A DNA stretch of 64,000 nt, taken from the NCBI GenBank assembly GCA_964023275.1, contig OZ029928.1, positions 1,860,001 through 1,924,000 of the forward strand. Reading direction: 5' to 3'. Below are positions 23,465-37,200 of this stretch, one piece after another. Below the pieces are notes generated by a model. It worked only from the letters and a program-made list of their open reading frames with translations, searched no databases and was not told the DNA's origin. Numbering within the stretch: the first letter of the stretch is position 1; every line of letters starts with the position of its first letter. This stretch comes from Norana najaformis (Eukaryota > Annelida > Clitellata > Crassiclitellata > Hormogastridae). The position numbers were made by a program, and so were the translations under genes.

Positions 23465-23730
23465 GTCGGAAACTCGAGATTTCCACAACGCCCACAGAAA
23501 GCTAAGTTGCCGGAACCAGCTAATTTACAGGCGCTTAGTCAAAACAAAGTCAATAGGCAGATAATGTCAGGTTCAGTTCCAAGTCGTGATCCAAGGTTTA
23601 GGAGGCAGGTAGACAATCAATCAGACGGCTACGGTGTATAGATTTTAGACTTGGAGTAGCGAGAGAGATACAAGGGAAGTGTAGGAATCAGGATAGAATC
23701 TGTGGAAGAGGAGTGTTTCCATGGCGCTCA
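23465..23730 (-). mobile_element. L2-like LINE 3' tail
   Basis: Minus copy with CTCGAGATTTCCACAACGCC, ACAGGCGCTTAGTCAAAACA and CAGGATAGAATCTGTGGAAG. Confidence 0.75.
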
Positions 23731-24957
23731 TCAGTGCTTTGTGATGTACTTAAAAGGCACTATCTTAAGTATTCCGAAACGTACACACATTGGCCTACAT
23801 TAGGCCTAATCAGGTGGTAGAACATTGTTTTTAATTTTCGAAAAATGTTCGAGTTAAACGAAAGGGACCCATGTTCCTGAAACGATTCGAATAACTAAAT
23901 CAAACTAAAACAAAAGCTTAAATAACGAGTTTTACTAAAAATGTTTATCTAAACTAATATAACATTAGAACTAACAGATAAATTGCTACCTATTTAACCT
24001 ATTATGTTTAAAGCGTTTATATTTAAATTCAGTTCCGTCCGATCAAAATATTAAATTTTAAAACTGATATGTTGCAAAATCGAATCCAGTGAGCGTAATG
24101 AAGACCGGCTCTTTTACAAGTCAAAGCGGTTTGTGTACGTTCCTCGGACATAACTGTCGAATCAAGAACAACACTCACAAAGGAAAGTATGTAGGCCTAG
24201 GTATCTGTGCACTGATCTTTGCGGATATGTGTGCTTCTGTGTCCCTATAAAGTTTTTTTCTATTTCAGTGACTTCTATCACACAGTTGTTTATAATAGCC
24301 TGTCATGGGGATTATTAGTCGACGCGCTTCAAGTGAAATCGTAATCAAAAATCATTAGTCTCTGTAGAAGCCAGGTCGAATTGCGACAGGTCAGAGAAAC
24401 CAGACGTTAAGCTACGGTGGGTTAAAAATTTGAAAAAGATGAGTTTTTAGATTAAACCCGAAGAACCTTAAAGAAATGACAGAGCAGCGAATTCCGATGC
24501 AATTAATTACTGATTAATTAATTAGTTATGCATATATTTATCATTATAAATGTAAAAGTATATATGCACCAACGTATTCTCCAAAGATTATGAACTATTT
24601 TATTCTTTTGATCAAGCACGTAACTTGGACCCTAAGCCAAATTGCACTGGTCCAGTAAACTCACAAACCACGTGGTGGCTCAGGTTGAAGCTATCGTTTG
24701 CACTGGCACAGCATCATCTGCTGCAGATAATTATTATTTGAACCGCCCTATGGTTTGATAATCCCTTCGTGAACAGAGTCTGTACCAATTTATTTGAGAG
24801 TTGGCCTACAGTGTGATTGTTCTACACATCACAACTCTCGTTAGATGGATGTATTATTTGATGGTTGATGTTTTATCACGCAAAGCATAGTCTACTACCA
24901 AGTAAGCACGAATAGGAAGCAACAATTGGATGAGTATTATCCAAGTCGTAATCAACG
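23731..24957. other. 5' flank of the CUB receptor gene
   Basis: AT-rich, no recognisable repeat family or ORF. It presumably contains the promoter and 5' UTR of the CUB gene; I cannot place a TATA box or initiator with confidence. Confidence 0.4.
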
Positions 24958-25027
24958 ATGCGGACCCTGCCTCAGTTAGCGATGTTTTTGGTTTTCATGA
25001 TGCACGAAATTGTATCAGCGCAAACAG
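24958..25027 (+). CDS. CUB receptor exon 1: signal peptide
   Basis: [20 protein letters not shown] then AQT: a basic N terminus, a hydrophobic core, and small residues before the likely cleavage. Donor CAG/GTGAGT, phase 1. Confidence 0.85.
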
Positions 25028-27748
25028 GTGAGTTTTGTTATCATCTGTGGAGTGTCGCAGTCTGAAGCGCTGCCGCTTCTATAGAATGTTGCCAGCCTTC
25101 TCAACCCCAGGACTCATTTCCAGGCTGTGTAGTCAGGGCTCAGGTCGAACTCCACCGGCTGTGTCCAGGTGTGGCGTGGATGTCCGACCAGTACCTCCTA
25201 ACCACAGTGTCAGTTTCGAAAACATCTGTATAATAAATATTAATAACTTGCTTAGGCGCGTGGTCCGACAGAAACGCCTACCTGGCGAAGCTATTGGTAC
25301 ATTCCCTATCTTCCTTTCGTAAAGTATCAGAGTAGGACACTTGTTTAAATAAATAAATATCTACAGAAACCCCTCCGAAGCTTATTCTCATGGTGCAAGT
25401 AGAACCACAGCCATCCCAACGTGACTTAAAGGACAAGGGAAGGACACAAGTTTATTTGCGAGAACTGCGTCAAATAATTATTTCACAACAGCCAAAAATG
25501 GTTCAGTGATGAAATCAATCAGTTTTGACTGATCTTAGTGTGCTGAAAAAGAGTATGACAGTTAAAAATTGTTTTAGCTCTAGCTTTTAAAATACAGTAA
25601 GTTTCATTTATTAAAGGGATTTTTTTAAATATTGGGTATATTTTCTTATGAGGTATAGTTATTGTGGCATCCCTGCAAGAATTTTGTGCTGAGTCTTTAT
25701 GTTTACTGCTAAACCTCTTTCTGTGTTATGAATCAGTCAGAGCCAAGCTTTTGAATACTACTTGTGAGTCTTTTGTCAGTATAAGTTTGTTATTTCAAAA
25801 TGCCTCGAAAGTGTGTAAACAGTGCAGATAACTTTTGAGTTTGAGTTATGCAAGACGGTTACTGGCCAGGTAGCAAGTTCAGATGCTTTCCACCATCGTT
25901 TATAATCCTTCTGTGCGCAATGCTTAAAGAAAATTTGAACAAAATGGGCGCCGTTATACATTGCAGGAGTTAAAATTTTCTCCGACCGTTCAGTTTTCAG
26001 TCGAAACAAATTGTTATCGCATTTTTCAGTATCTTACGTAGACTGATATTCTACAACATCTGTGCATGTTCTGTTTGTTTTGACAGAGAATTCAACCTCT
26101 GCCGGTATCTCCGGTAAGAATTCATATCTATATTGTTGTACACTGCAGTGATATAGCGCCTCTTCGTTTTGGAATAAAGAGCATCCAGCCAATTATGACC
26201 ACCAGGGTCTCAGGTCCAGAGGAATGGTTCTAGATAGATAGATCGTTCCAACATTAGACAAACAGTTTTGCTCCGAATAGGCGCTAAATAAATGTTAAAA
26301 TTATTTCGATTCCGATTTCGATTACAATTTTAAATAAGATAACGAATACTACCACAATTCAATTACAACTGATGCTGCTGTTGTCACTATTCTACTACCA
26401 CTCTACTACTACTACTACCACTACCACTACTACCACCACTACCACCACTACCAATACTACCACTACTACTACTAAAACTAATAGTAATAATAACAATAAT
26501 AATAATAAAGATGAGGCCATTAGAATAGCCGTCGGCCTGCGCCTCGGAATAGCAATATGCGAGCCACACACTTGTGCCTGCGGCACCTTAGTTACCGCAC
26601 GAGGCTCTCACGGGCTCTCTTGTGCCCTGGGCCCCGGTAGAATTGCCAGGCACGGTGTCCTTAACGATCTCATATGCCGCTGTCTTTCTAAGGCCGGTTT
26701 CCCAGCCATCAAGGAACCCCCGGGCCTGTCTCGAACTGATGGCAAGAAACCCGATGGCCTCACACTGATCCCTTGGCGCGCTGGACGTAGCCTGATATGG
26801 GACGCCACGGTTATTGACACCCTAGCGGCCTCCTATCTACCAGCAACTGCAGTAACAGCTGGCGCAGCGGCGGAGATGGCAGCTGACAGAAAGAACACGA
26901 AATAGTTCACTCCTCAATTCTCATGATTTTATCCCTTTGGCCTTTGAAACCCTTGGCCCCATAAACAACACCGGCTTATCCTTTATCTCTGATTTGGGTC
27001 GTTGTCTTTCTCGCATTTCCGGAGACGCGAGAGATACTAGTTATCTTTTTCAACGGCTCTCAATCATAATTCAACGTTTCAACGCCGTCGCCTTTCGCGG
27101 TACCTTCTCTCTGCCAGAACCGGATGAGACGTAGCCGTTCCAGATGCTCACTTCTGTCTCCGGACTACTTATTTCACCACCTGAGGGATTATACCTACCT
27201 TGGGTAAAAATAATAATAATAACAGCAACAACAACAAAAACAATTAACTTTCGCTGGATTTTATCGTATTCTTATGCGCTCAGACGGCACATCCATTATT
27301 CCATGTGGGGAGTAAGGGTTTAGCCTTGGATGCAATAGTCACCGACATCCGGCACATTCATATCAGTCGGTCTAGAGCCGCTGAACAGGCTGGTGCTGCT
27401 GATGAGATTGTGGTCCAAAGAAAGGTGACTAAATATGGTGCCTAAGCTTACTGCATCGTTCCTTTTGCCTTTGAAAATCTTTGGCCCATCAATGAAGATG
27501 GCAAGGCTTTCATAAAAAAACAGATTTGGTAGACATTTGGTTAGAATAACTAATAACAAGACGGAGACTTCTCTTCCAGCGCATTTCCATCGCTATTCAG
27601 ATTCCATCGCCATTCATAACTTCAGCGAGGATTGACCATTTCAGAGAATGTAAAATAATTTTTTTTATATCCTGCGAGATTTTTTCTACCTTGGGATAAA
27701 ATAATAATAATGATGATGATGATGATAATGATGATGATGATGATGATG

Positions 27749-27790
<42 letters not shown>

Positions 27791-30700
27791 GAAACACAAC
27801 AGCTGCAGAGTAACCAATTTATACGCAGTCTCGAGAAACAAGATGATCTTGGAATGGCAACTATGTATTCATAATTGTCAAAATAAAATTTAAATAATAA
27901 TAATAGTAATGATAATAATAATGGCAACAACATTTTTTAAGCTGAAGAATTCTGGAGATTGCTAGCGGCCACCTACCACTGTAGTCAGATAAATTCTGGC
28001 ATAAGGACTTAAAAGTAGCCTACACCAATAATTTTGTGAGTCTTATCATTTCAGAACTAGGTTGTGGGGAGACCTTGTTCACCAATTCTTCGGGCGTCAT
28101 TAACCCACCAACAAATCCGACTGGCTTTCCAACGAGAGTCAACTGCACTTACATAATCTCGACAAATCTGACAGGCACGATTTTGCTCAGCATGCTATCC
28201 CTTCAAAAGAGGCAGTTGATGGAATCATTCCAAGACTGCGACATAGACAACATTACGGTATGCACAACAATGCATTCAGTAAATTTATTCTAAAAATCTT
28301 TGTGGCGCGGCTTCAGTATACCTGTTCAGAAGCTCTGAATATATCTTATAAGAGACTCAAAATAAATAATATTGTATCTAGTGGACATTCCGCAGGCCAT
28401 ACCTCAGTTGAGGTTTTGCTTAAACTGTACGCTTAAAACGGCGTCAGCTCTATTCGATATAATCCCAGTGACTGTGGACTGAAAAGCTTTCAAGAGTTTT
28501 GTGATCGCAAATTGAAATGGTGTTTTGGTAGAGTGTGTAACAATGACGGACGGCGTTAACTCCCTACATATAGGTCCGGCTTCTACCAAATGTATCAGAT
28601 CACGGTGGTTCGGTATGACCCTGGAATACTCTTTCAACTTGAGACGTCTGAAGTACTGCAACGCTATCCTTGCAAGCGTTCAGAAATATCGGTTACGTAA
28701 CGACAGTTCTTACTCAGCTGTGCCTTCTGAATTTAAGTAAACTTGCAGAAATATTCGCATGTGTTGGACTCCATGAGAGAATCACTGCGCTGGCTCCCTG
28801 TGGATGATAGAATAAGTTTCAAGATCCTAATAGTTGGACTAGTCGCAAGAATTAGATAAGCATCCGAGTACATTCAATCAGCCGGGACCTATACTTCTCC
28901 CTCCTGTCTTCTTACTCTTTACCACTCTAGCTCTTTCCTCTTTCATTACTACTTCACTACACTACAGATACATATGTGATGCTCTAAATGCATACAGAGT
29001 CTACACAATGCTTGTCTCTCACTGCAGGTTGGCTGTGTTCCGTTGGACAAAGAGACAGAACTAAACCCAAGCACAGTGAAGACGTACTGTCGCCAAACGT
29101 TATCTGCCATTCCCGTCCAGCCGAGATTTGATGTGTTCTCCAACTGTAGCATGGTAAAGATGTCGATCCGCTCATCTAACTACAGCTACCAAGGAGCTTT
29201 CCGCATACCGTTTAGAGTTATCGCCCATGGTATGATATTATATATGATATTACTATCGTATGAACTCTAGCATAGGAAGTAGTCAGAACCGTATATCAGA
29301 CAAAGAAATGCTATGCTGCAAGGCATCTTATTTTTATGGCACTTACAGATCGGCAAGCTCAAAATTTTTTGTTATTTAATTTAAAAAACTTCACTCCTTC
29401 AGCTTCTGACCATCTTCCCTTAACAGAATATTTGCAGTGGAGAACAATAGAAATGAAATAACCAATTCATCATTTTCATTTATCATGCCTGACGTTCTGA
29501 AATAGTCTGTCTCTGTTTTACATCGGAACGATGTCAATAAAGGTTGCTGTTGATGCTGTTGCTGTTGGCGGCGGTGGTGGTGGTGGTGGTGGTGGCGGCG
29601 GCGGTGGTGGTGGTGGTGGTAGTGGTGGTGGCAACGACTATGATGGTTGAAGTTTTAGAAGCTAAATACTGTTCTGTAGGCAGTACGCTATTTCATATTT
29701 TTCAGGTGAAGGTTGTGGAACTACATTTTTCACTGGTTCATTTGGGGTTATCACCTCACCGCAATTGCCTCTGTCCAGTTCACACCGTTTAGACTGCATC
29801 TATTTCATCGACGTCGATCGAACGAAAACGGTTTATCTCTATTTCGCGTTATTCCATATCCGAAGATCATGGTTGGATGATTACGATGATTGTGATTACG
29901 AAGGGTTAACGGTTAGTCGTTTTCATCGATTCGACGTAGAAGTTGAAAGTGGTAAATTGGTAGAGTTGGTAATAGGATCCATATTATATGAGCACATAAG
30001 GTCAGGTTAGATTATGTAAATACAGGAAATAAGAGGTAAGGCAAGTTAAGGCAAGAGAACGTAAGGTAAGATTATAGTATCGCATACTAAGGCAATGTTA
30101 GGCAGGGGAGAAGGGGTTGAATGAAGTATTTAATATCAAATAATGTGAATCGCCGCTAGTCGAGGCGAGTTGAGTCGTGTACTGTTATGAATGAAAGTGT
30201 ATGTGGTTCAGCTCAGCCTTAACTATTCATTTGCGTTATTTGCTGATGTCTGAAAAGATTAATATTGGTAAAAATAGCAGTAGATAATATTATTTGTCTT
30301 AATCGTTATATTTTGTGCATTGTTTGATTCATAATGGTATGCTTAAACATTTCTAAAGTGCTACTTAAAGGCTAATGGAAAGGCATAAGCTTATATGTGA
30401 GAACTGCGTCAAACAAGAAGTGTTGTTCAGGGTTACTGTTAAGGACTAAGATACCGTTGGAGGAAGACCAGAAAGTGAAGGGAAAAGAGAAGCCTAAGCT
30501 TATTCATTCGCACTAACAGAGAACTTTCAAAATGTATAACGCTATCAATTAACACTCATCATCATCGTCGTCAATAGGAACTTTTTAAATCCTAAATATA
30601 ACATGATACAGTTTTGCCAATAGTATGCATTAGACAAATACCACTGAACTATGTACAAACCGTACGTAAAAAACTCAAAAATAGTCTATCTACATGTCCA

Positions 30701-32719
30701 ATTACATGAAAACTTAAGATAAATTTAAGAATAATGTCTACACAATAAAATTACTAGTCAATTAAATATGGGCAAAAGTCTGTGGTCTACTTCTTATGAT
30801 GTTCACAGTTAACAGAAGACGAATGTTCACTGGTTTAATGTTCCGTCCTGGAGACCAACACTTTTACTGTTAGATAACGGAATGTTAGTGCGAGCGAAAC
30901 TTACATTGCAATCTACTTGAGCTGAAGTGAAATCGGAGTGATGATCAGAAATATTTTGGAAGTAGCCATCAAAGACAGAGGACAAAAGTTTATATTGATA
31001 GTGATGACTAAAACAGACATTTTAAACCTTTTAGTGTACGTTAATTCGTAGAATATAGGGCATAATGAAACAAATATTAGGGTACATTTCATTCAACTTT
31101 AAACAAAAATGCTAAGAAGACTTTCTAATAATAATAAATCAATTGATCAATAAAAATTATGAATCATTAAATTGAAAAATGAAACAATCATTGAGTTAAT
31201 CAACCTAACATCGAAACAACCAGTCATTCAATCAGTTAACCTACAGTACAATGCATTAAAACAGTTAATCATTTAATCAGTCAAACATTTGCGCTTCCCT
31301 GTTTAATTTCTGTTTTATTCCAACAGATAAGCTGTTTATCGAATGATTCTGTGTTGGAAATTCCTTCACGGAACAAAAAATACTGCGGAGAAAAAAGACC
31401 GCCAGATTTTGCAATGTATTCCAATTGTGACTCCTTTAGACTACACTTCTTCAGCAACAGTGAGTTATTCCTCACCGGAGCAGTATTTCGCGTCCACTAC
31501 GCGGTAAGGCCGTCAGGCAAGTGACCATTTTCTAATCCAATCTAATCTAATGACTTCTATAGCGCCGTTATGATAATGCTTAAGACATCAATCGATGGTC
31601 GCTTCAAGTCAAAATCGCAGTCAAACATCATATACCATTGGTGTAGCCAGGTCGAATTCCGGTGTAATTCTTAAACACCGAATATATCTGTTGTTTCGTA
31701 TCAATACATCATTCATACATAGCATCCAGCCAGCCAGCCAGCCAGCCAGTCAGCTAGCCAGACATTATTCTTCAGTCAGTCAGTGCATCTGTATGAAATT
31801 AATTTTATCAAAAATGAGTATGTGTGTGAATATTTGTAGGCCAATGTTTGTTTCATTGTGTCTAACCTCATCATGGATGTTTCTCGCTGTCTGGTGTCGA
31901 TATTTAGGTGTCATAATGCATGTAGTCCCGAAAATCTGTTCATCAGTAGAGTCAGACAGTAATATCCTTAAATTACACTCGCACATTATCTATTGCAGGA
32001 AATCCAAGAAAAGTTTTACCAGGTATGAAGCCGTTTCTCTTTCACGTCATATTTTCGAATTTTGTCTCAACTTCCAACTTATTCAGCTCAAAATGAATTT
32101 TATGAAGTCTACGAAGGACAAAGCCAACCGCGTCATAGTTAGGCTGTTTTACAATTATTTTTGCAATTAAATTTATTAAATGACTGGTGTCTATGAATGT
32201 TATAACAGAAAATCCAATATTGCCTATATTTCAACAACAATGCATATGTTCTGCCACAAACACAAGTTCTATGTTACAGCCCTTGAGGCGGTGGTGGTGG
32301 CAAAGGTAAAGACTACATGGTAGGAATTTTAAGGAGCTGAACGCTGATCAGCAGAATGTATACCTTACCGTGTTTTCCAGATGAAGATTGTGGTAATACG
32401 TCTTTCACTGGTTCAACTGGAGTCATCACCTCACCGCAGTTCCCGCTGTCCTATCCGCACAGATTAAACTGCGTCTACTCTATCGACGACGTCGATCAAA
32501 CGAAAACGGTTTTACTCGTTTTCTCGTCATTCAACCTCCAAGGATCATCTCTACATCCGGACAGTTGCGCTTATGATTGGTTAACGGTTAGTGGTGTTTA
32601 GCGAATCGGCGTGGACGCCAAGGAAATGTTAAATAGGTAGGTTTGGTGAGATAGGATAAAATTTAATTGAACCGTTTACCGAACACCACAAAAGAGAAAC
32701 AATTGATGTAACAGTCACT

Positions 32720-32790
<71 letters not shown>

Positions 32791-34204
32791 TTAATAGGCA
32801 TCCAAAGGTGAGACCAAAAGGACAATAAGTCCAGCTAACAGGGTCACCTAATTTCTTAGACAAATTTCAAGACAGTACATTTAACATGTTACACGTTATA
32901 TCAGTTTTTGTCACGTAAGTGCAGTGTTACATGAAAAAGATGTTTTTACAATAAAAACACCAAATAAAAACACCCAAAGTGGTGAATCGTTAACACTAAA
33001 CTTAATTATTTTAATCTATGGGTGCATTTGATCCGATCCGATCTGATAAGTGAGGAATGGCTAGTAAGGCAAGGTAAAGTAAAAAACGTAAGGTAAAAGA
33101 AGATAAGATATGGGAAGGTAACGCAATTGTAAGGTATGATACGAAAATTAAACAACATAAGGTAAAATGTTTAAAGGAACTACAAGCCAGGATAAAATTT
33201 AATTAATGTTGCGTTAAGGCGTGGAATGGAATTCAGATACCATCAGGTAAATTAAGGCTGTGTTTTCGTAGTTTGTAGATTTTTAAGGTAAGGACAGTAA
33301 AGCAGATGTACAGTGAGGTAATGTGTGAGCTGAGGCAAATCTAGTTGCGGTGAACTAAGCGGTAGAGTGAATGAAAGTGAATGTGGTTCAGTTGAGACTC
33401 AGATGTTCCTTTGTTGAAAACGCTGAACAGAAACGATATCTGTGTAACTGTTACAAGATGATGGCTGCAAAGAAAAGATAAGTGAAAAACAGCAGTCGTA
33501 TATTCGTATGTCGTCGTCATTGTCATCTTTTATGCGGTGCTGTCTTTGTAACTGTAATTGTAATCGAAGATTTCATAGTGCCTCTTGGTATATTATCTAC
33601 GCTATAAATAAAATAAATAATCAATTAGTCAATAAATATAACTAAAAAATCAAAAACTTGATAACCTTAACAATAATCCAGTCACTAAGCCAAATACAAA
33701 AGCAGCAAGTGATGCAGTAAATCATCCATTTGGTCATTCGGTCAGTCACTGGTCATGTAGCCTGTTAACTAAAACAGCTGATCTGTTATTCGATCAAGCA
33801 TCGCGCTGCTTATTTTTTTGTTTAAATTTTACAGATAAGCTGTTTGTTGAACGGTTCTGTGTCGCGAAATTCATCGCAGAACAGAAAGTACTGCGGAGAA
33901 AGAACAACGCCGCTGGTACTAAGATATTCCAACTGTGATTCTTTGAAACTGAATTTCGTCACTGACTATTCCATCAGCAAAGGAGGATTTCAGGTCCGGT
34001 ACACAATAACGACGTCAGGCAAGTGTTCAGTTTCCTTTCCTAAAACGTCTGTTGGGATATGTAACATTTTGGCGGGAATAAGAGTTAGGCGCGACATTGA
34101 GTAACGAGCGCAATAAATATGTATGAAGTTAGATTTTCATGCCATTGGTTTCCTCTCCTTTCTCTTTCTCTTTTCTCCAAGAAGGAGCGACAGAGAAGGA
34201 GGAT

Positions 34205-34248
<44 letters not shown>

Positions 34249-37200
34249 ACGGGGCGAGAGGATATAGAGAATATCATCAGGAAGAGAAGATTTAAATGGA
34301 TCGGACATGTAATTCATATGGACTAAGACAGAAGAGCCAATCAAGCAATGAACTGGATTCCTCTAGGGAAACGGAGGAAAGGAAGGCCATAAATGAAATG
34401 GCCACAGACGGTCAGAGACGACCTTGGATGTCTGGCGTTGTCGTGGGACGAGGTAGGAAGAATTGGCGTCAACGGACATGATTGAAGAAGTTGCGTTGAA
34501 CGATGTGTATACCTGCACAGGAAGAATCAAGCAACTAATTGACTTTCCTCTAAAGTGTATATAAAGATAGACTTTTAAACTGTTTATAATAATGTATCAT
34601 TTTATTACTGACATTTTGCTTATTACTGTTCGTTTCCTAGTTAGCTGTAATGTATGTTTGTTTCGCGCTTAATTTCGTTATTTTATAGCTCTTGAATCTG
34701 TGCTGGTCTAATTTTAATTCCCGAGCTAAATTATACACAAATGAAAGTGGGTCTCAAGTGCATTTACTGAATAATGCTTAAAATAGATTCCACTTTCTTT
34801 CTTCATGCTTAGGACTTTCAATTATGAAACTCTGCATACATGGTTATTTTATAGCTTATAGCGCCTCTTTGAAACTTCACATAGGCGCTTTATTCTCTAT
34901 TCTCATCTCAATCCTTATTTCTTTAGAGGACAAACTTTCATGATTTCCTTTCATCCTCTAATCACTGTCCAAAGTTTACATGAACATATGGGCATATCTT
35001 TTACATTTTACTTTAATTTTAAAGTAAAAATTTTAAATTAATCCTGGTTTTTGCTTAGTCGTTTTCTAAAAGAATTATTGGAGTGGCTAGCACTGCATAC
35101 TTATGGCTGCCTAGAAAGGTTAGCTTGACGGCTAGTCTCCCACTTTTTTCTGAGGAAATCAGAGTTTTTACAACTTGCATTAGCAAATTGAATAACCTCA
35201 AAGAAAACACTTGTAAACTCTTGAAGCTTGCTTGCTTTACTGTATCTGGCAAGAAATTTGTTTTACCATACTCATTTAAGACTTAAGAGTGAAATATTGG
35301 GGTCTTATAATTAATTAGTGGGAATACTACTAGGTAGTATTCAAACGCTTATAACAAAGCACAAAATTGCAGTTTAACCGTTGTTTTGCAAAATTATATC
35401 CTACCTGTTTTTACCTTATGCATAATTCAAAGAATCCTTTGCATTCATTGATGATATACGCAGGTCCATCAGACTGTGGCGACACTTTGTTCTCTGGTCC
35501 GAGCGGTGTAATTACATCTCCAAACGTTCCTCTTCCACTTCCACTCAACTTGAGCTGCACCTATTCCATCGATGTTGGTCGAAATAAGTCTGTTCTTCTC
35601 AAGTTCAGATACTTCGATTTGGAGAAGCGAAATGCAACGGGTTACTGTGTACACGATTGGATAACGGTCAGTGGTAAACAAATTCAATCAATCGTCAATA
35701 ATGTCGTTTTCGCACCAGTTAAATTTCAGAATTGTAATTTTAATAACAGATTTATATAGCACCTCTTATAGAGAGACTCATCAGAGGCGCTCCCGGTCCG
35801 ACATCACAGAATAAAATGGTTTACAGATTAGAGGCAGAGAAAGTCGTAGGAGCTCGTATCGCAGTTTGTTACATAGGCACTTCATATAGTGTTGATGTGG
35901 CCTTAATGCGCCAAGACTAAAATGAAAACTCTATCACTTCATTACACAGAAGCCACCTTGCTTCTGTAAACGTCTGTTAAATTTGAAACACGCCAATTAC
36001 AAGTAAATTATAGGATCTGGAAAGATCAATGTCCAAATCAGCGAATATAACAAGAGTCGAGTTGGTGAATAAGAAATGTTCGAAATGAAAATAAACTGAA
36101 AGTAGCAATGTAGGTTCCGCTGTAACTCATTCCAAAAGCAGATTCTCATTCCAAAAAGAGACTCACGATCATCATGAGCAGCAGCAACAACAACAGCAAC
36201 AGCATGAGTTTCTACCGCGGATTTGAAACCCCGACCTTTGAGTTTGCAGTAAAGCACATTAGGCATTAGAGTGTCACGCAACGCTATTCGATATATATAA
36301 ATCGGCAACTGAATAGGGTTGTCATCTGTGTACATTATGTGTAGATCACTTGCAACGAAACAACTGAAGCGAATCCGAACAATGACAAGAAATTCTGCGG
36401 CAACATACAATGGAGATCTTCTTTGCGGTTTCTCAACTGTCCCTCTCTGGTGCTAAATTTCTCTGGAAGCTCTTCCATTACTAAGAGCACAGGATTTATA
36501 ATTGACTACACGGTGGCCGGTTAGTCGGTTATTTTTTTAAATTTCTAAAAGACTACATGCAATAACGTTTGGAGAAAAATCAAACTTTACCATTAACTGT
36601 AGCCAAGAGACCTTTTTAGAGAATAATTTAAGCGTGTCTATGTTCCATACACAATATCTACTTGAGCTATTTAGTAGATGATTTACAATAAAATTTTATT
36701 TTACAAAATTTCTAATTGACCGTTTTTCTCCATATTATGTTTCATTCAACCTTCCAATACTTTATGTATGAGGCACACTTATAAAAATCGTTGAAATAGT
36801 TAAAGATAAAACTATTTTTCTTATAAATTTTGCCTTCGGACAACATATTTTATGTTCATGTTGAATAACTACGCCCAGTACAGATGCATTTGGAGAAATT
36901 GGCTTCACATGCGTGAAAATTGGTCATAATGTGCCGATTATAACATATGCTGTTGCGAATCAGACATTTAATAGGATTAGAGAGACCGTGTCTAGTGTGA
37001 ACGCCGCTCGAGTCACCACTGGTAACCCGTTCATTTCCTAACTTACCGGGGGAAATAAAATTTGAAATAATTTGGATTTCATGTACACAATGGGTTACCT
37101 ACGTACTAAAATTATCATTAGTTATCGTTGACTTATTTTTTACATAACCAGTGCACGTTTTGTTTGTGTTAACAGAGAATTCTTTTTCCATGAACGATAG

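Noticed and set aside
25035-25322. ORF immediately after the CUB signal-peptide exon
   Set aside because: It begins after the GTGAGT donor, has no CUB or other similarity, and the micro-exon at 26087 fits the phase.
26387-26586. Thr/Asn-rich and Ser/Val-rich ORF starts
   Set aside because: They come from the ACT/ACC trinucleotide tract; the retrotransposon similarity begins only after it.
31504-31510. GT donor inside the CUB2 second exon
   Set aside because: Using it ends the exon in phase 0, but the next exon needs phase 1; the paralogous exon uses the GC donor at the equivalent place.
32071-32170. C-terminal part of the ORF at 31595-32170
   Set aside because: Low-complexity intronic sequence with a LINE tail at its start; no domain.
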